Assembly: GCA_037127315.1 (NCBI GenBank)
Contig: JBBBDQ010001920.1
Span: 124,001 to 188,000, forward strand
Direction: 5' to 3'
From: Ascarosepion bandense
Lineage: Eukaryota > Mollusca > Cephalopoda > Sepiida > Sepiidae
DNA: 64,000 bases
Positions 39,455 through 49,740 of the stretch are shown here, piece by piece (the stretch's first letter is position 1; every line of letters begins with the position of its first letter). A program made the translations under genes and the position numbers. The notes under the pieces are model-generated. The model ran no database searches, was not told the origin of the DNA, and saw only the letters and a program-made list of their open reading frames with translations.

Positions 39455-40035
39455 TGTTTTTCTATTGTTATGAAATAATAAACTGATCCCTCACTAATTT
39501 TACTTAATATAATAATGTAATGTAATTTATCTCTTCGCCCTCTAGTTATGGGTTAAATAACTGGACAGATTGGGTTTTATAGCCTTGGCTTGCAACCAGT
39601 CTACCACAGAAAGTAATGGTAACCTCCTGTGGGATAATCTTCTACCCAGTTAGTCATGTCTCTTTTGAGACATGATCATCCAAACAGTGTATCTCATATG
39701 GCAATTAACTGACTGACTAAATATAATAATTGAAAACGTAATTAAAACTTCTACTGAGCATAAAGTGGGGGATCGGTTTTCTATTGTTATGAAGTAATAA
39801 ACTGATCCCTCAATAATTTTACTTAATATAATAATGTAATGTAATTTATCTCTTCTCCCTCTGGTTATGGGTTAAATAACTGGACAGATTGGGTTCTATA
39901 GCCTTGGCTTGCAACCAGTCTACCATAGAAAGCAATGTCAACCTACTGTGGGATAATCTTCTACCCAGTTAGTCATGTCTCTTTCGAGACCTGATCACCT
40001 AAAGCATGTATGGCACTTAACTGACTGACTACATG
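39455..40035 (+). repeat. Second SINE-linker-SINE array (type 2)
   Basis: Two headless SINE bodies (39530-39718 and 39850-40035) alternate with the hairpin linker (39455-39530, 39720-39850). Shared landmarks are 'ggacagattgggttctatag', 'gcaaccagtctaccatagaa' and 'acttaactgactgacta'. The period is about 315 bp. The linker contains 'gtgggggatcggttttctat' and 'aaactgatccctca'. Confidence 0.75.
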
Positions 40036-40845
40036 TTTCCACTGATTTTTGACTTCCATCAATATATATTTATATCAGTCAAAAAAATATATTCAATAAT
40101 GAAAATAGTTTATCTCTGAAATTCAAAAAAGAAAAGAATTTTCTTTGCTGATAAATTGTTTATTTTACCAATTTTTTATTCATTATTATTCAATTTTTCC
40201 TTTTGTTTTCCAAATATTTTTCTTGTGTTCTTTCTGTTTTCTTACCATTTTCTTATTCCTGTCTTTTTTGACGTTCTATTCTTTTCTTCGCCTCAATTCT
40301 TCTGTCCTTCTCTAGTTTCGTTTTTTTCCTCGTAATTCATTCATTCCCATTTTCAATACACTCCCCTTGCCTCCCCTACCAACCTCCTCATAATTCTTCA
40401 TTACTGACTCTGTCCTTCTAAAATCACTTGCCGTACTCCAGCTACCTGCAACATTCTTTGCAACCACAATTTTCAATCATTCCCATTGCCCTGCCACCAA
40501 CCTCCACAAATGCTACAGAAACGGAGTGCCTTCCTCCACTGACATGTTGCATTAGTCAGCTGGGGGAGTTAAGGCTCCGCGTTCTCACTGGCACTGTGTC
40601 CCCTCTCCTATTGACCAAAACACAACAATGAAGATTGCTCCTCTAATGTACGGGCACATATGTGTACACAGACACATGTGTGTACAGAGACGCAGATGTG
40701 GGCATGCAGTCGCATTTCTTAACATTGGACGCATTAGGTGAAATAGACATCTTGATTGGTCAATTTGACTTTCTCTGTGGAATGTGGATCCAATGGGTTA
40801 AGCATTCAAAACAGACTTACACACTCATGAATATACTAAAATTAT
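40036..40845. other. Unassigned; C/T-rich then unique sequence
   Basis: 40080-40400 is T/C-rich without repeats. 40428-40631 has a 67-codon frame (FFATTIFNHSHCPATNL is not in frame; the open frame is SSYLQHSLQPQFSIIPIALP) with no recognised motif. No gene call is justified. Confidence 0.35.
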
Positions 40846-41525
40846 GGGATCTTAACTGGTCCCTGTTGACAATATTTGATAAAAATCATTCAGAATTCTT
40901 TCTCTTATTTGTTTGACCTTATCTCCACAGAATTCAGGGCAGCAACATAGTGAAAGGTTTGAACAAACATGCAAACCCATAAATATATTTTCTTATTACT
41001 ATAAACTATTTGAGGTTGGTTGGTTGGTTGGTTGGTTGGTTGGTTTTATGGCATATCAACCTCAATGGGTCATTTATTGCCAACTAAATTTTTTTTATTT
41101 ATTTATTGCTGGTAATACCTTTTTTTCAACAATTTATTGTTGTTTTTATATAAGTTTTTGTGTCTAGTAATACTTTTTTCTTTTCGAGTATCAAGATTCA
41201 TTGGGATTTGTTTTTAAGAGCAGGGTCCCCAAGTCCTACCCTGTTATTTAACCCATAACTGGAGGGAAGGGATGGATTAATACTTTTTCCAAGGGTACCA
41301 GTGCTTAAGTGAATGCAGGGTATTCAACTGGAATTTGAACTCGGCTCACCTAATTTTCGTTCTGAGCCGATATCAACTGCACCACAACACACATCCGGCT
41401 ATATTTAATATATACTAGCATCAGAGTAAACATTTATGTTTTTTTAAACAGCAAATTTAACTTCTATTTGTAAGAAGTGAGACGTTATTATAAAGAGAAT
41501 GTCTCACCTGACGATCTTGTTATTA
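40846..41525 (+). repeat. Segmental duplication, copy 1 (carries a SINE insertion)
   Basis: 'gggatcttaactggtccctg', 'aaaatcattcagaattcttt' and 'tatttaatatatactagcat' match 45389-45675. Copy 1 is longer because of the SINE at 41009-41399. Confidence 0.8.
41009..41399 (-). mobile_element. tRNA-derived SINE, type 1 (CCAA tail), without 5S head
   Basis: Read on the minus strand: starts GCCGGATGTGTGTTGTGGTG, has the A and B boxes, 'gtattaatccatcccttccc', the AT-rich block 'agtaatacttttttctttt' complement and ends with a CCAA repeat (plus strand TTGG at 41015-41045). The paralogous site at 45545-45570 lacks it, so both ends can be read from the empty site. TAT(T) flanks both sides. Confidence 0.82.
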
Positions 41526-41640
41526 AGATTAGCTTGGCAGATTGACATTAGTTACAATGTTTTAAAAAATAAAAAAGACTCAAACTCATCTACGACTAAA
41601 TAAAATATTGGTAGTAATTAGAAGTGGCATCACATTAGAA
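41526..41640. other. No recognisable feature
   Basis: Short AT-rich spacer. Confidence 0.4.
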
Positions 41641-41649
41641 ACTATTTAC

Positions 41650-42760
41650 TTCCTTAAAATTGACTGGAATATATTAAAAATTTCTTTAAAATGACTGGAA
41701 TATATTAAAAATTTCTTAAAAATGACTGGAATATATCAAAAAATTTTTAAAAATGACTGGAATGTATTAAAAATTTCTTTAAAATGACTGGAATGTATTA
41801 AAAATTTCTGAAAAATGACTGGAATGTATTAAAAATTTCTTTAAAATGACTGGAATGTATTAAAAATTTCTGAAAAATGACTGGAATATATTAAAAATTT
41901 CTGAAAAATGACTGGAATATATTAAAAATTTGTTAAAAATGACAGGAATATATTAAAAATTTCTTTAAAATGACTGGAATGTATTAAAAATTTCTGAAAA
42001 ATGACTGGAATATATTAAAAATTTCTGAAAAATGACTGGAATATATTAAAAATTTCTGAAAAATGACTGGAATATATTAAAAATTTGTTAAAAATGACAG
42101 GAATATATTAAAAATTTCTTGAAAATGACTGGAATGTATTAAAAATTTATGAAAAATGACTGGAATATATTAAAAATTTCTTTAAAATGACTGGAATATA
42201 TTAAAAATTCCTTAAAAATGACTGGAATATATTAAAAATTTCTTAAAAATGACTGGAATATATTAAAAATTTCTTAAAAATGACTGGGATGTATTAAAAA
42301 TTTCTTAAAAATGATTGGAATATCTTAAAAATTTCTTAAAAATGACTGGAATGTATTAAAGATTTATTAAAAATGATGAATATATTAAAAATTTCTTGAA
42401 AATGACTGGAATGTATTAAAAATTTCTTTAAAATGACTGGAATATATTAGAAATTTCTTAAAAATGACTGGAATATATTAAAAATTTCTTAAAAATGACT
42501 GAAATGAAAAACTTCTTAAAAATGACTGGAATATATTAAAAATTTTTTAAAAATGACTGTAATATATTAAAGATTTCTTAAAAATGACTAGAATATATTA
42601 AAAATTTCTTTAAAATGACTGGAATATATTTAAAATTTCCTCAAAATGACTGGAATATATTAAAAATTTCTTTAAAATGACTGGAATGTCTTAATAATTT
42701 CTTAGAAATGACTGGAATATATTAAAATTTTCTTAAAAATGATTTGAATGTATTAATATT
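41650..42760 (+). repeat. 31-bp minisatellite, about 36 units
   Basis: 'tgactggaatatattaaaaa' plus 'tttcttaaaaa' repeats every 31 bp (gactgg at 41662, 41693, 41724 and on). Variation is concentrated at two places (atata/atgta; ttctt/tctga). Several short unit types recur in blocks, for example 41900-41990 and 42020-42110. No open frame. Confidence 0.95.
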
Positions 42761-43080
42761 ATGAGATCTAATCTTTATTGACAATATGCATAAAATTTCA
42801 GTTTGAATATTTTCTTTACATTTTTAATAACTATTATGGTTTTCTCTTGGTCTGGGTTAAATATAAGAGTAGACCTGACTCTCCAGCTTTGGGTGGGAGT
42901 CAGTTTTATGGTTGGTAACTTTTAATTAAAAAATTGCTGGTAAGACAACAGAAAATTGCTTTCCTACTGTTCTAAAGAAGTCATGGCAATGTACAGAAAA
43001 CAAAAATAGAAGTTGTAGAGGGGCATAACCACATGTACCCTATAAGAACATGGTATTTTATGGACTGATTGGTTGACTGA
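42761..43080. other. No recognisable feature
   Basis: Unique AT-rich sequence; a degenerate LINE-B end-like phrase (gaggggcataaccacatgta, 'aagaacatggtatttt') is at 43018-43060. Confidence 0.4.
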
Positions 43081-43230
43081 TTGATTTGTTTTTATGGACT
43101 TCCAAAGTTTGCAGGTCATTTAAAGCCAGAAAAATTGTTTTGATTTTAAGAAACTTTTTAGAGATATTAACGATTTACTAATACAAATTCTACTAATTAA
43201 CCCATATATGAGGGGAGAAGGTAATAAAAA
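43081..43230 (+). repeat. Interspersed repeat R5, copy 2
   Basis: Matches 28480-28620 (tttaaagccagaaaa, 'gattttaagaaact', 'ctaattaacccatatatgag'). A short third piece is at 43255-43295. Confidence 0.5.
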
Positions 43231-43319
43231 ATAGAAGCTGATTGAGTGACTGATTTGTTTTTTCATGATTTTGCAGATTGTTTAAAGCCAAACAGAAGAA
43301 GAAGCCGTTATATTTAACT

Positions 43320-43900
43320 GATTCAAGAGTAAAAGGGTGGGACCTAGCAGCTAGTCTAGTGGCTTGCTTAAGTCATGTGGTCGGTGTACTAAGTAAAAAA
43401 AAAAACTTGTCAGAGCAGTTTTCATGAAAATATTTGTAGAAAAGACAGAGGAAAGCAACATCACATTGGTGAGAAAGTGGCTGGAGTCGAGATGCCGGAT
43501 CAGGATTGATTATATTGCAGATCTTTCCTTGGATTTTGTCTAGAACCTCGAGGTGAATAGCAAGAGCACCCAATCATTTATGGCAACAGTGTTCAATGCA
43601 TGGACAAATAGTAGATTTATAAGTGTGCAAGACAGACTCTGATGAAAAAAACCTTTCCGACCCAAAGCAGTAACCCAAACTTCCTTGCAGTAAATACAGC
43701 TATAGATTCAATGTAGTTATTCCATTTCAGTTCTGTTGTGAGAGTGAGGCCAAAGAGATGCAGTGTATTGCTCTCCAGGAGACTAGGGTCATTCGTTCTG
43801 ATGGTCGGAAGGAAAGTTTCTGTATGTGGGGTTAGAGGAGAGCAGTTTCGTTTTGGAGGCATTAAAACCCACTTATAAAACAAGATGTATGAGAGAAAGT
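43320..43900 (-). mobile_element. LINE-A RT C-terminal region
   Basis: Minus-strand frames give FYKWVLMPPKRNCSPL, ESNTLHLFGLTLTTELKWNN, ESIAVFTARKFGLLL, GALAIHLEVLDKIQGKICNI and LQPLSHQCDVAFLCLFYKYF. These overlap and match 24750-25130 in the other orientation. The copy is continuous with the 131-bp array, whose first unit (from 43770) is this coding sequence. Confidence 0.75.
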
Positions 43901-45342
43901 GCTCTCCAGGAGACTAGGGTCATTCGTTCTGATGGTCGGAAGGAAAGTTTCTCTATGTGGGGTTAGAGGAGAGCAGTTTCATTTTGGAGGCATTAAAACC
44001 AAATTATAAAACAAGATGTACGAGAGAAAGTGCTCTCCAGGAGACTAGGGTCATTCGTTCTGATGGTCGGAAGGAAAGTTTCTCTATGTGGGGTTAGAGG
44101 AGAGCAGTTTCATTTTGGAGGCATTAAAACCAAATTATAAAACAAGATGTACGAGAGAAAGTGCTCTCCAGGAGACTAGGGTCATTCGTTCTGATGGTCG
44201 GAAGGAAAGTTTCTCTATGTGGGGTTAGAGGAGAGCAGTTTCGTTTTGGAGGTATTAAAACCCAATTATAAAACAAGATGTACGAGAGAAAGTGCTCTCC
44301 AGGAGACTAGGGTCATTCGTTCTGATGGTCGGAAGGAAAGTTTCTGTATGTGGGGTTAGAGGAGAGCAGTTTTGTTTTGGAGGCATTAAAACCCACTTAT
44401 AAAACAAGATGTACGAGAGAAAGTGCTCTCCAGGAGACTAGGGTCATTTGTTCTGATGGTCGGAAGGAAAGTTTCTGTATGTGGGGTTAGAGGAGAGCAG
44501 TTTCGTTTTGGAGGCATTAAAACCCACTTATAAAACAAGATGTATGAGAGAAAGTGCTCTCCAGGAGACTAGGGTCATTCGTTCTGATGGTCGGAAGGAA
44601 AGTTTCTCTATGTGGGGTTAGAGGAGAGCAGTTTCATTTTGGAGGCATTAAAACCAAATTATAAAACAAGATGTACGAGAGAAAGTGCTCTCCAGGAGAC
44701 TAGGGTCATTCGTTCTGATGGTCGGAAGGAAAGTTTCTCTATGTGGGGTTAGAGGAGAGCAGTTTCATTTTGGAGGCATTAAAACCAAATTATAAAACAA
44801 GATGTACGAGAGAAAGTGCTCTCCAGGAGACTAGGGTCATTCGTTCTGATGGTCGGAAGGAAAGTTTCTCTATGTGGGGTTAGAGGAGAGCAGTTTCGTT
44901 TTGGAGGTATTAAAACCCAATTATAAAACAAGATGTACGAGAGAAAGTGCTCTCCAGGAGACTAGGGTCATTCGTTCTGATGGTCGGAAGGAAAGTTTCT
45001 GTATGTGGGGTTAGAGGAGAGCAGTTTCATTTTGGAGGCATTAAAACCCACTTATAAAACAAGATGTACGAGAGAAAGTGCTCTCCAGGAGACTAGGGTC
45101 ATTTGTTCTGATGGTCGGAAGGAAAGTTTCTGTATGTGGGGTTAGAGGAGAGCAGTTTCGTTTTGGAGGCATTAAAACCCACTTATAAAACAAGATGTAT
45201 GAGAGAAAGTGCTCTCCAGGAGACTAGGGTCATTCGTTCTGATGGTCGGAAGGAAAGTTTCTGTATGTGGGGTTAGAGGAGAGCAGTTTCATTTTGGAGG
45301 CATTAAAACCCAGTTATAAAACAAGATGTACGAGGGAAAGTG
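43770..45342 (+). repeat. 131-bp satellite, 12 units, 5-mer higher-order repeat, derived from LINE-A
   Basis: 'gctctccaggagactagggt' recurs at 43770, 43901, 44032, 44163, 44294 and so on every 131 bp. Diagnostic differences (ctctatg/ctgtatg; ttcatttt/ttcgtttt; aaattat/cccactt/cccaatt; tgtatgag/tgtacgag) show that units 2-6 and 7-11 are the same five types in the same order, a 655-bp higher-order period. Unit 1 resembles units 6 and 11. The unit is 131 bp of LINE-A RT-proximal coding sequence (complement of the TPHTETFLPTIRTNDPSLLE region), and 131 is not a multiple of three, so no repeated protein results. Confidence 0.93.
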
Positions 45343-45388
45343 AAAAGTTATTCGCACTTGTAATAATATAATTTAGATAATAAACAAA

Positions 45389-45675
45389 GGGATCTCAACT
45401 GGTCCCTGTTGACAATGTTTGATAAAAATCATTCAGAATTCTTTCTTTTATCCATTTGACCTTATCTACAGAGAATTCAGAGCAACAACATAATATGCTG
45501 AAAGATTTAAAAAAAACATGGAAACCGATAAATATATTTTCTTATTACCATAAACATTATATTTAATGTATACTAGCATCAAAGTAGACATTTCTGTTTT
45601 TTTTTTTAAGAGCAAAGTTAACTTCTTTTGGCAAGTCAGATATCTTAATAAAGATAATGTCTTGCCTGGTAGACG
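45389..45675 (+). repeat. Segmental duplication, copy 2 (empty SINE site)
   Basis: Matches 40846-41525 without the SINE. The junction 'taaacattatatttaatgta' is the unoccupied site. Confidence 0.8.
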
Positions 45676-45870
45676 GGTTTCCTTAAATACAAGTGGCCAG
45701 CCAATATAGTATTTACGCTCTCACACCCTGATTGAGCACTCTGGAAGAATGGGAGACTTTGAAAACAGTAGCCACTCCAGCATATACGCATCGCTCATTC
45801 AATAATGAATTAGAGCACTATGGCTATTGGGCATGTATAATGATATACGCACTAAAAAGTCTGCCTTCTT
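45676..45870. other. Spacer
   Basis: Includes 'gcatatacgcatcgctcatt' and 'aaaaagtctgccttcttcta', also found at 31425-31630, as the lead-in to the SINE that follows. The repeat therefore extends upstream of the tRNA-like head. Confidence 0.5.
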
Positions 45871-46008
45871 CTACCGAACGCTCGTAGCCCAGAGGTAGAA
45901 TTGCTGACTGACGCCAATTCGGTCGAATTTCAATCCTGGGTTAAAAAGCAATCGGAGTCTAACCATACTGATGAGCTGTGATACAGCGATACAAATCTGT
46001 CTGCAGAT

Positions 46009-46045
<37 letters not shown>
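45871..46045 (+). mobile_element. tRNA-derived SINE (TAGCCCAGAGGTAGA type)
   Basis: A box TAGCCCAGAGGTAGA and a degraded B box (AATTTCAATCC), then 'gatgagctgtgatacagcga' and 'ctgtctgcagatgactatat' into a TA tract (46011-46046). Second copy of the element at 31629-31790. Confidence 0.75.
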
Positions 46046-46049
<4 letters not shown>

Positions 46050-46135
46050 TATGCAGTGTGGGTATAGAAGAATCCAAAGGAGTATCCTATACATACAGTG
46101 GTAGGATAACTCTCTATAAATACATATAGAGCAAA

Positions 46136-46233
46136 TATAAGAAAAAAATAGACAGACATGTTATTTCATGGTTAATCGGAAGTATACTTACGATTCACCA
46201 TGAAATAACATGCCTGCCTTAATTTTTCTTATA
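46136..46233. repeat. 98-bp palindrome centred on AAGTATACTT
   Basis: Arms of about 44 bp (tataagaaaaaaatagacag, 'acatgttatttcatggttaa', 'tcg') pair with the right side ('cgattcaccatgaaataaca', 'tgcctgccttaatttttctt', 'ata') with four or five mismatches and one bulge. The centre (46180-46189) is self-complementary. Confidence 0.85.
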
Positions 46234-46840
46234 TATATATATATATATATAAACTATCAACAATATCTTATAAATCTCTGGAATATTAATGTTAGCACTA
46301 TCAAAATATTAATGATTTAACAATATAAATACTATTGGTTTGCCTGTATAAATATAGCCATTTAAATACTAAATATATCAGGCTCATGCAAAAGTATCTT
46401 TTAATCAACCATTTTCATGGAGGGAACTTTGGGTTCCTGGGAAATACCTTTAATCATCTGAAGTCAGTATGGTTTTCTCTGGAATTGAAGAAAGCTGTGG
46501 AGAATGATACCCAACAACAATCATTAAAGAAACCATGACAGTTAGTAAGTAATCACTTTCTGTCTTAAATATATATGTCTGTCTTAATGAAGTTGGAATA
46601 TTTTGTTTTGTTCTCATTTACAGTTTGACGTCTGAGTAGCACTCCTGCTGTTTCTGATGTCTTTATAGAATATGCCAGCTGTAATTTAGCAAGACTACGT
46701 TAGATGTGGTTCAGTTGGTGCCACATGTGGGAGAAATTACCAAAAGTATGGAAGAATGGCCACAACCAAATTGTTGATGATAAACAGACGACTTGGTTTA
46801 CAAGTGATGGAGAATGGTTCATCAGTGACATTCCTCAGTG
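46234..46840. other. Unassigned; short plus-strand frames
   Basis: Frames at 46335-46538 (67 codons) and 46704-46946 (80 codons) have ordinary composition at the start (NHFHGGNFGFLGNTFNHL; DDKQTTWFTSDGEWF) but no recognised family. A splice-like acceptor at 46622 is followed by stops in all frames. I do not call a gene. Confidence 0.35.
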
Positions 46841-47574
46841 TTTTTTCTTTTTGAAAAAAGAGTTTTCAGATTTCTTTTTGTACTGCCACTCTTTGGTCTT
46901 TTCTTTTTCTTTCTTTGTGTCTTCATTCATTTTACTCTTTAAATAAGTTCCCTTTACTTCCTCTGTTTATTTCCTTCTCTTCTTAAACTTCTTTCTTTCT
47001 TTTTTCATTTATTTCACTTTTTCTTTCTTCATTTATTTCATTCTTTAAATAATGTTCTTTCTCTTTTTATTTATTTTACTCTTTAAGTAAAATTCCTTCT
47101 TTCTTTATTTCCTTCTTTACATAAAGTTCTTTCTTTCTTTCTTTTTTCATTTATTTAACTTTTTTTCTTGATTTATTTCCCTCTTTCAATAAAGTTCTTT
47201 CTTTCTTCATTCATTTCATTCTTTAAATAATGTTCTTTCTCTCTTCATTTATTTCACTCTTTAAGTAAAGTTCTTTTTTTTCTTCTTCCTTTATTTCTTT
47301 CTTTACATAAAGTTCTTTCTTTCTTTCTTTTTTCATTTATTTAACTTTTTTCTTTCTTTCTTCATTCATTTCATTCTTTAAATAATGTTCTTTCTCTCTT
47401 CATTTATTTCACTCTTTAAGTAAAGTTCTTTTTTTCCTTCTTCCTTTATTTCTTTTTTTACATAAACTTCTTTCTTTTTTCATTTATTTCACTTTTTCTT
47501 TCTTCATTCATTTCATTCTTTAAATAATGTTCTTTCTTTCACTCCTCCTTAATTTCCTTCTTTACATAAGGTTT

Positions 47575-47614
<40 letters not shown>

Positions 47615-47660
47615 TAGTGTTTGCTTTTCTTCTTTAAATAGTTATTTTTTCTTTCTAATT
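46841..47660 (+). repeat. Polypyrimidine tract with loose about 60-80 bp periodicity
   Basis: Almost pure C/T and AT-poor in purines, built of repeated phrases such as 'ttcatttatttcactcttta', 'agtaaagttctttctttctt' and 'ttctttaaataatgttcttt', with a pure (CTTT)n run at 47573-47612. Such strand asymmetry can favour triplex (H-DNA) formation; that is inference. Confidence 0.85.
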
Positions 47661-47698
47661 TTATGCACAGCTCTCTTACTCTCCCTCTCCCATTCCCC

Positions 47699-47701
47699 AC
47701 A

Positions 47702-47742
<41 letters not shown>
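47699..47742 (+). repeat. (CT)n(TA)n microsatellite
   Basis: CT repeat followed directly by TA repeat. Confidence 0.9.
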
Positions 47743-47743
<1 letters not shown>

Positions 47744-47854
47744 CCGTTTCTCTATTTCTATTTTTATTTCAGCTTCTCTCTCTTACCTTTTCTTTTCTCT
47801 CTTTTTCACAGTTCTATTTATTTTAGCTCCACCCTGCTTCTCTCTTTCTGTGTG

Positions 47855-48383
47855 GGTGACACATTGTGGTGCATTGGTTAATGAGCCAATCTTACAGATC
47901 ATTACTACTGAGTTATTCAAGTGCTCAATATTTGTGGCCATGTGCCAAAACTAAGCTATGTTGGTATTTTAATCACTGCTTGGCCTCTTTATAAGACCTG
48001 GGGCAAAAAGGAACCAAGATCCTGTTCTAAGCTACCTTTTCCCAAGGTTGCACTTTCTACATTGCAATTAAATGGGGAAAGTCAGGCTAAACCCTGACTG
48101 CCTCAGGCATCATCTCAAAGTGAAAATTATGAAAGGAACTGGACAATTTCTGGTAGCACCCATATATAGACATGCAGGACTCCAAGTTGTCATGATCAAG
48201 TGATGAGGTTGGCAAATAGTTTCCTCCAGTCTATCTGTCTTTCTCCCGTATTTATTTATTAAGCTATTATTTTCCTTCTGTATTATTTTCAGTTAAGTTT
48301 TGCATATGAGAAGCTTCATCAGTGATGTCACTGATGTGTTACAGGTCTCTAAAAATAATCAAACTCCTGCTTTTAAGCAACCT
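47855..48383 (+). other. SINE-like head then unassigned sequence
   Basis: 'cattgtggtgcattggttaa' at 47864 resembles the SINE A-box region, but the body does not follow. 47940-48300 is unique, with no frame. Confidence 0.35.
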
Positions 48384-48393
48384 AACTAGAAAA

Positions 48394-48694
48394 TGTGTTG
48401 GATGTGCATTGTGGTGCATTGGATATCGGCTCAGAAAGAGAAATCCAAGTTCAAATTCCAGTTGATATTCCACGCATTCACTTATGTGCAAATACCCTTG
48501 GGAAAGGTATTAATTCGTCTCTTCCTTCCAGTTATGGGTTAAATAACAGGACAGATTGGGTTCTATCGCCTTGGCTGGCAACCAGTCTACTGCAGAAAGT
48601 AATGGCAACCTACTGCGGGATAATCTTCTGCCCAGTCAGTCAAGTCTCTTTCGAGACATGATCGTTTCACGGATGACACTTAACTGACTGACTG
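48394..48694 (+). mobile_element. tRNA-derived SINE, type 2, with 10-bp target-site duplication
   Basis: A 301-bp insertion bracketed by AACTAGAAAA (48384-48393 and 48695-48704). Head 'ggatgtgcattgtggtgcat', body 'gggaaaggtattaattcgtc', 'ggacagattgggttctatcg', 'caacctactgcgggataatc', 'gtctctttcgagacatgatc' and a terminal ACTG repeat. This is the best copy to define the type-2 SINE; the Pol III boxes are slightly degraded. Confidence 0.88.
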
Positions 48695-48709
48695 AACTAG
48701 AAAAGTGGA

Positions 48710-49005
48710 AATTTAAAAAAAAATGAATATTGAACATCAGAAAAAGACAGCTTCAGATCATTGGACATGTGATGAGGAAGGAAGGTTTGGAGAATCTGAT
48801 ACTCACAGGTAAGATAGAGGTAAAGAGAAACAGAGGAAAGCAGTGAATAACATATTTGAAGAGCCTGAGCAGGTGGAAGGCAGAGCGAGGTTTGGGTGGG
48901 GCAACAGGAGAAAGTGTGCTAAGACCCACCAGGGATAGAGAGACTTGGAAATACATGATCGCCTACATCCTGAAGGGAGATGGCACTTAGAAGAAGAAGA
49001 ACTAG
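48710..49005 (+). mobile_element. LINE-B C-terminus and 3' end
   Basis: Begins 'atattgaacatcagaaaaag' and continues through 'gaggaaggaaggtttggaga', 'ggtttgggtggggcaacagg' and 'catgatcgcctacatcctga' to the GAAGAAGAAG end. Frames are interrupted. Confidence 0.7.
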
Positions 49006-49135
49006 GTGCAATCATCACTCGGTCATCTTTAGTTGATTATTTATGTGTTTAATAATCTTGATATTTAACAGTCACAGTTTGCCTATTTATTTTTGTTGAA
49101 ATTATGAAAATTGGAAAGTTCGAGAGGAAAATGCC
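49006..49135. other. No recognisable feature
   Basis: Short AT-rich spacer. Confidence 0.4.
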
Positions 49136-49740
49136 TCCTAAATAAACAGGCCTCCTAACTTCCATCACTTTCACACCACTTTGTCATGATTCAGCTCTTT
49201 TCATTTTCTATAAATATTTTCATGGAAATTGTTTGAATGGATGCTCCTCCTTGGTACCTCATATGAATTTAAGCATACGTCAAGACTGACAAGACTAGGA
49301 TGTGCGTAATGATGCAGTGGATATCAGTACAGAAACAGAAAGCCAAGTTTGAATTCCAGTTGAGTTCCTTGCATTCAATTATGCACAATACAATTGCGAA
49401 TAGTATTAATACATACTTCCCTCAAGTTATGGGTTAAATAACAATATAGATTAGGTTCTATAGTCTTGACTGGCAACCAGTCTATTGCAGTAAGCAATGT
49501 TCTGCCCAGTCAGTCATGTCTCTTTCGAGACATGATCACCCAAGCATGTTTCATATATGGCACTTAACTGACTAAACTGATAACTAGACCTTATCGTTCT
49601 ACTGTTGAAATAGATAAATGTAACTAGGTTCTATTTTAATATCTTCTTTTTCTAGAACTTATCGATGGAGCCCTCTTCTAAATTCTTGCTTCCCTACTAC
49701 CTATGCGCTTCAAAAACTTTAAATGCAACATCAAATGCTG
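49136..49740 (+). mobile_element. LINE-A C-terminus interrupted by a SINE, leading into the satellite
   Basis: 49136-49290 and 49586-49740 are collinear LINE-A (first part 'ccatcactttcacaccactt', 'aaatattttcatggaaattg'; second part 'ccttatcgttctactgttga', 'aaactttaaatgcaacatca'). The second part runs without a break into the first 109-bp unit at about 49741, where other LINE-A copies have their C/T-rich 3' tail. Confidence 0.75.
49297..49585 (+). mobile_element. tRNA-derived SINE, type 2, inserted in LINE-A
   Basis: 'ggatgtgcgtaatgatgcag' head, 'gttgagttccttgcattcaa', 'ttctatagtcttgactggca', 'gtctctttcgagacatgatc' and 'ggcacttaactgact' end. (A)ACTAG occurs on both sides (about 49290 and 49584) as the likely target duplication. 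Confidence 0.75.

Noticed and set aside
43770..45342. Tandemly repeated protein domain gene.
   Set aside because: 131 bp is not a multiple of three; the frame changes each unit and stops appear.
46335..46850. Two-exon host gene with donor near 46545 and acceptor at 46622.
   Set aside because: The upstream frame ends in a stop before the donor-like sequence, and all three frames have a stop within 15 bases after the acceptor. A weak resemblance of a short segment to an anticodon-binding (DALR-type) domain was not convincing.
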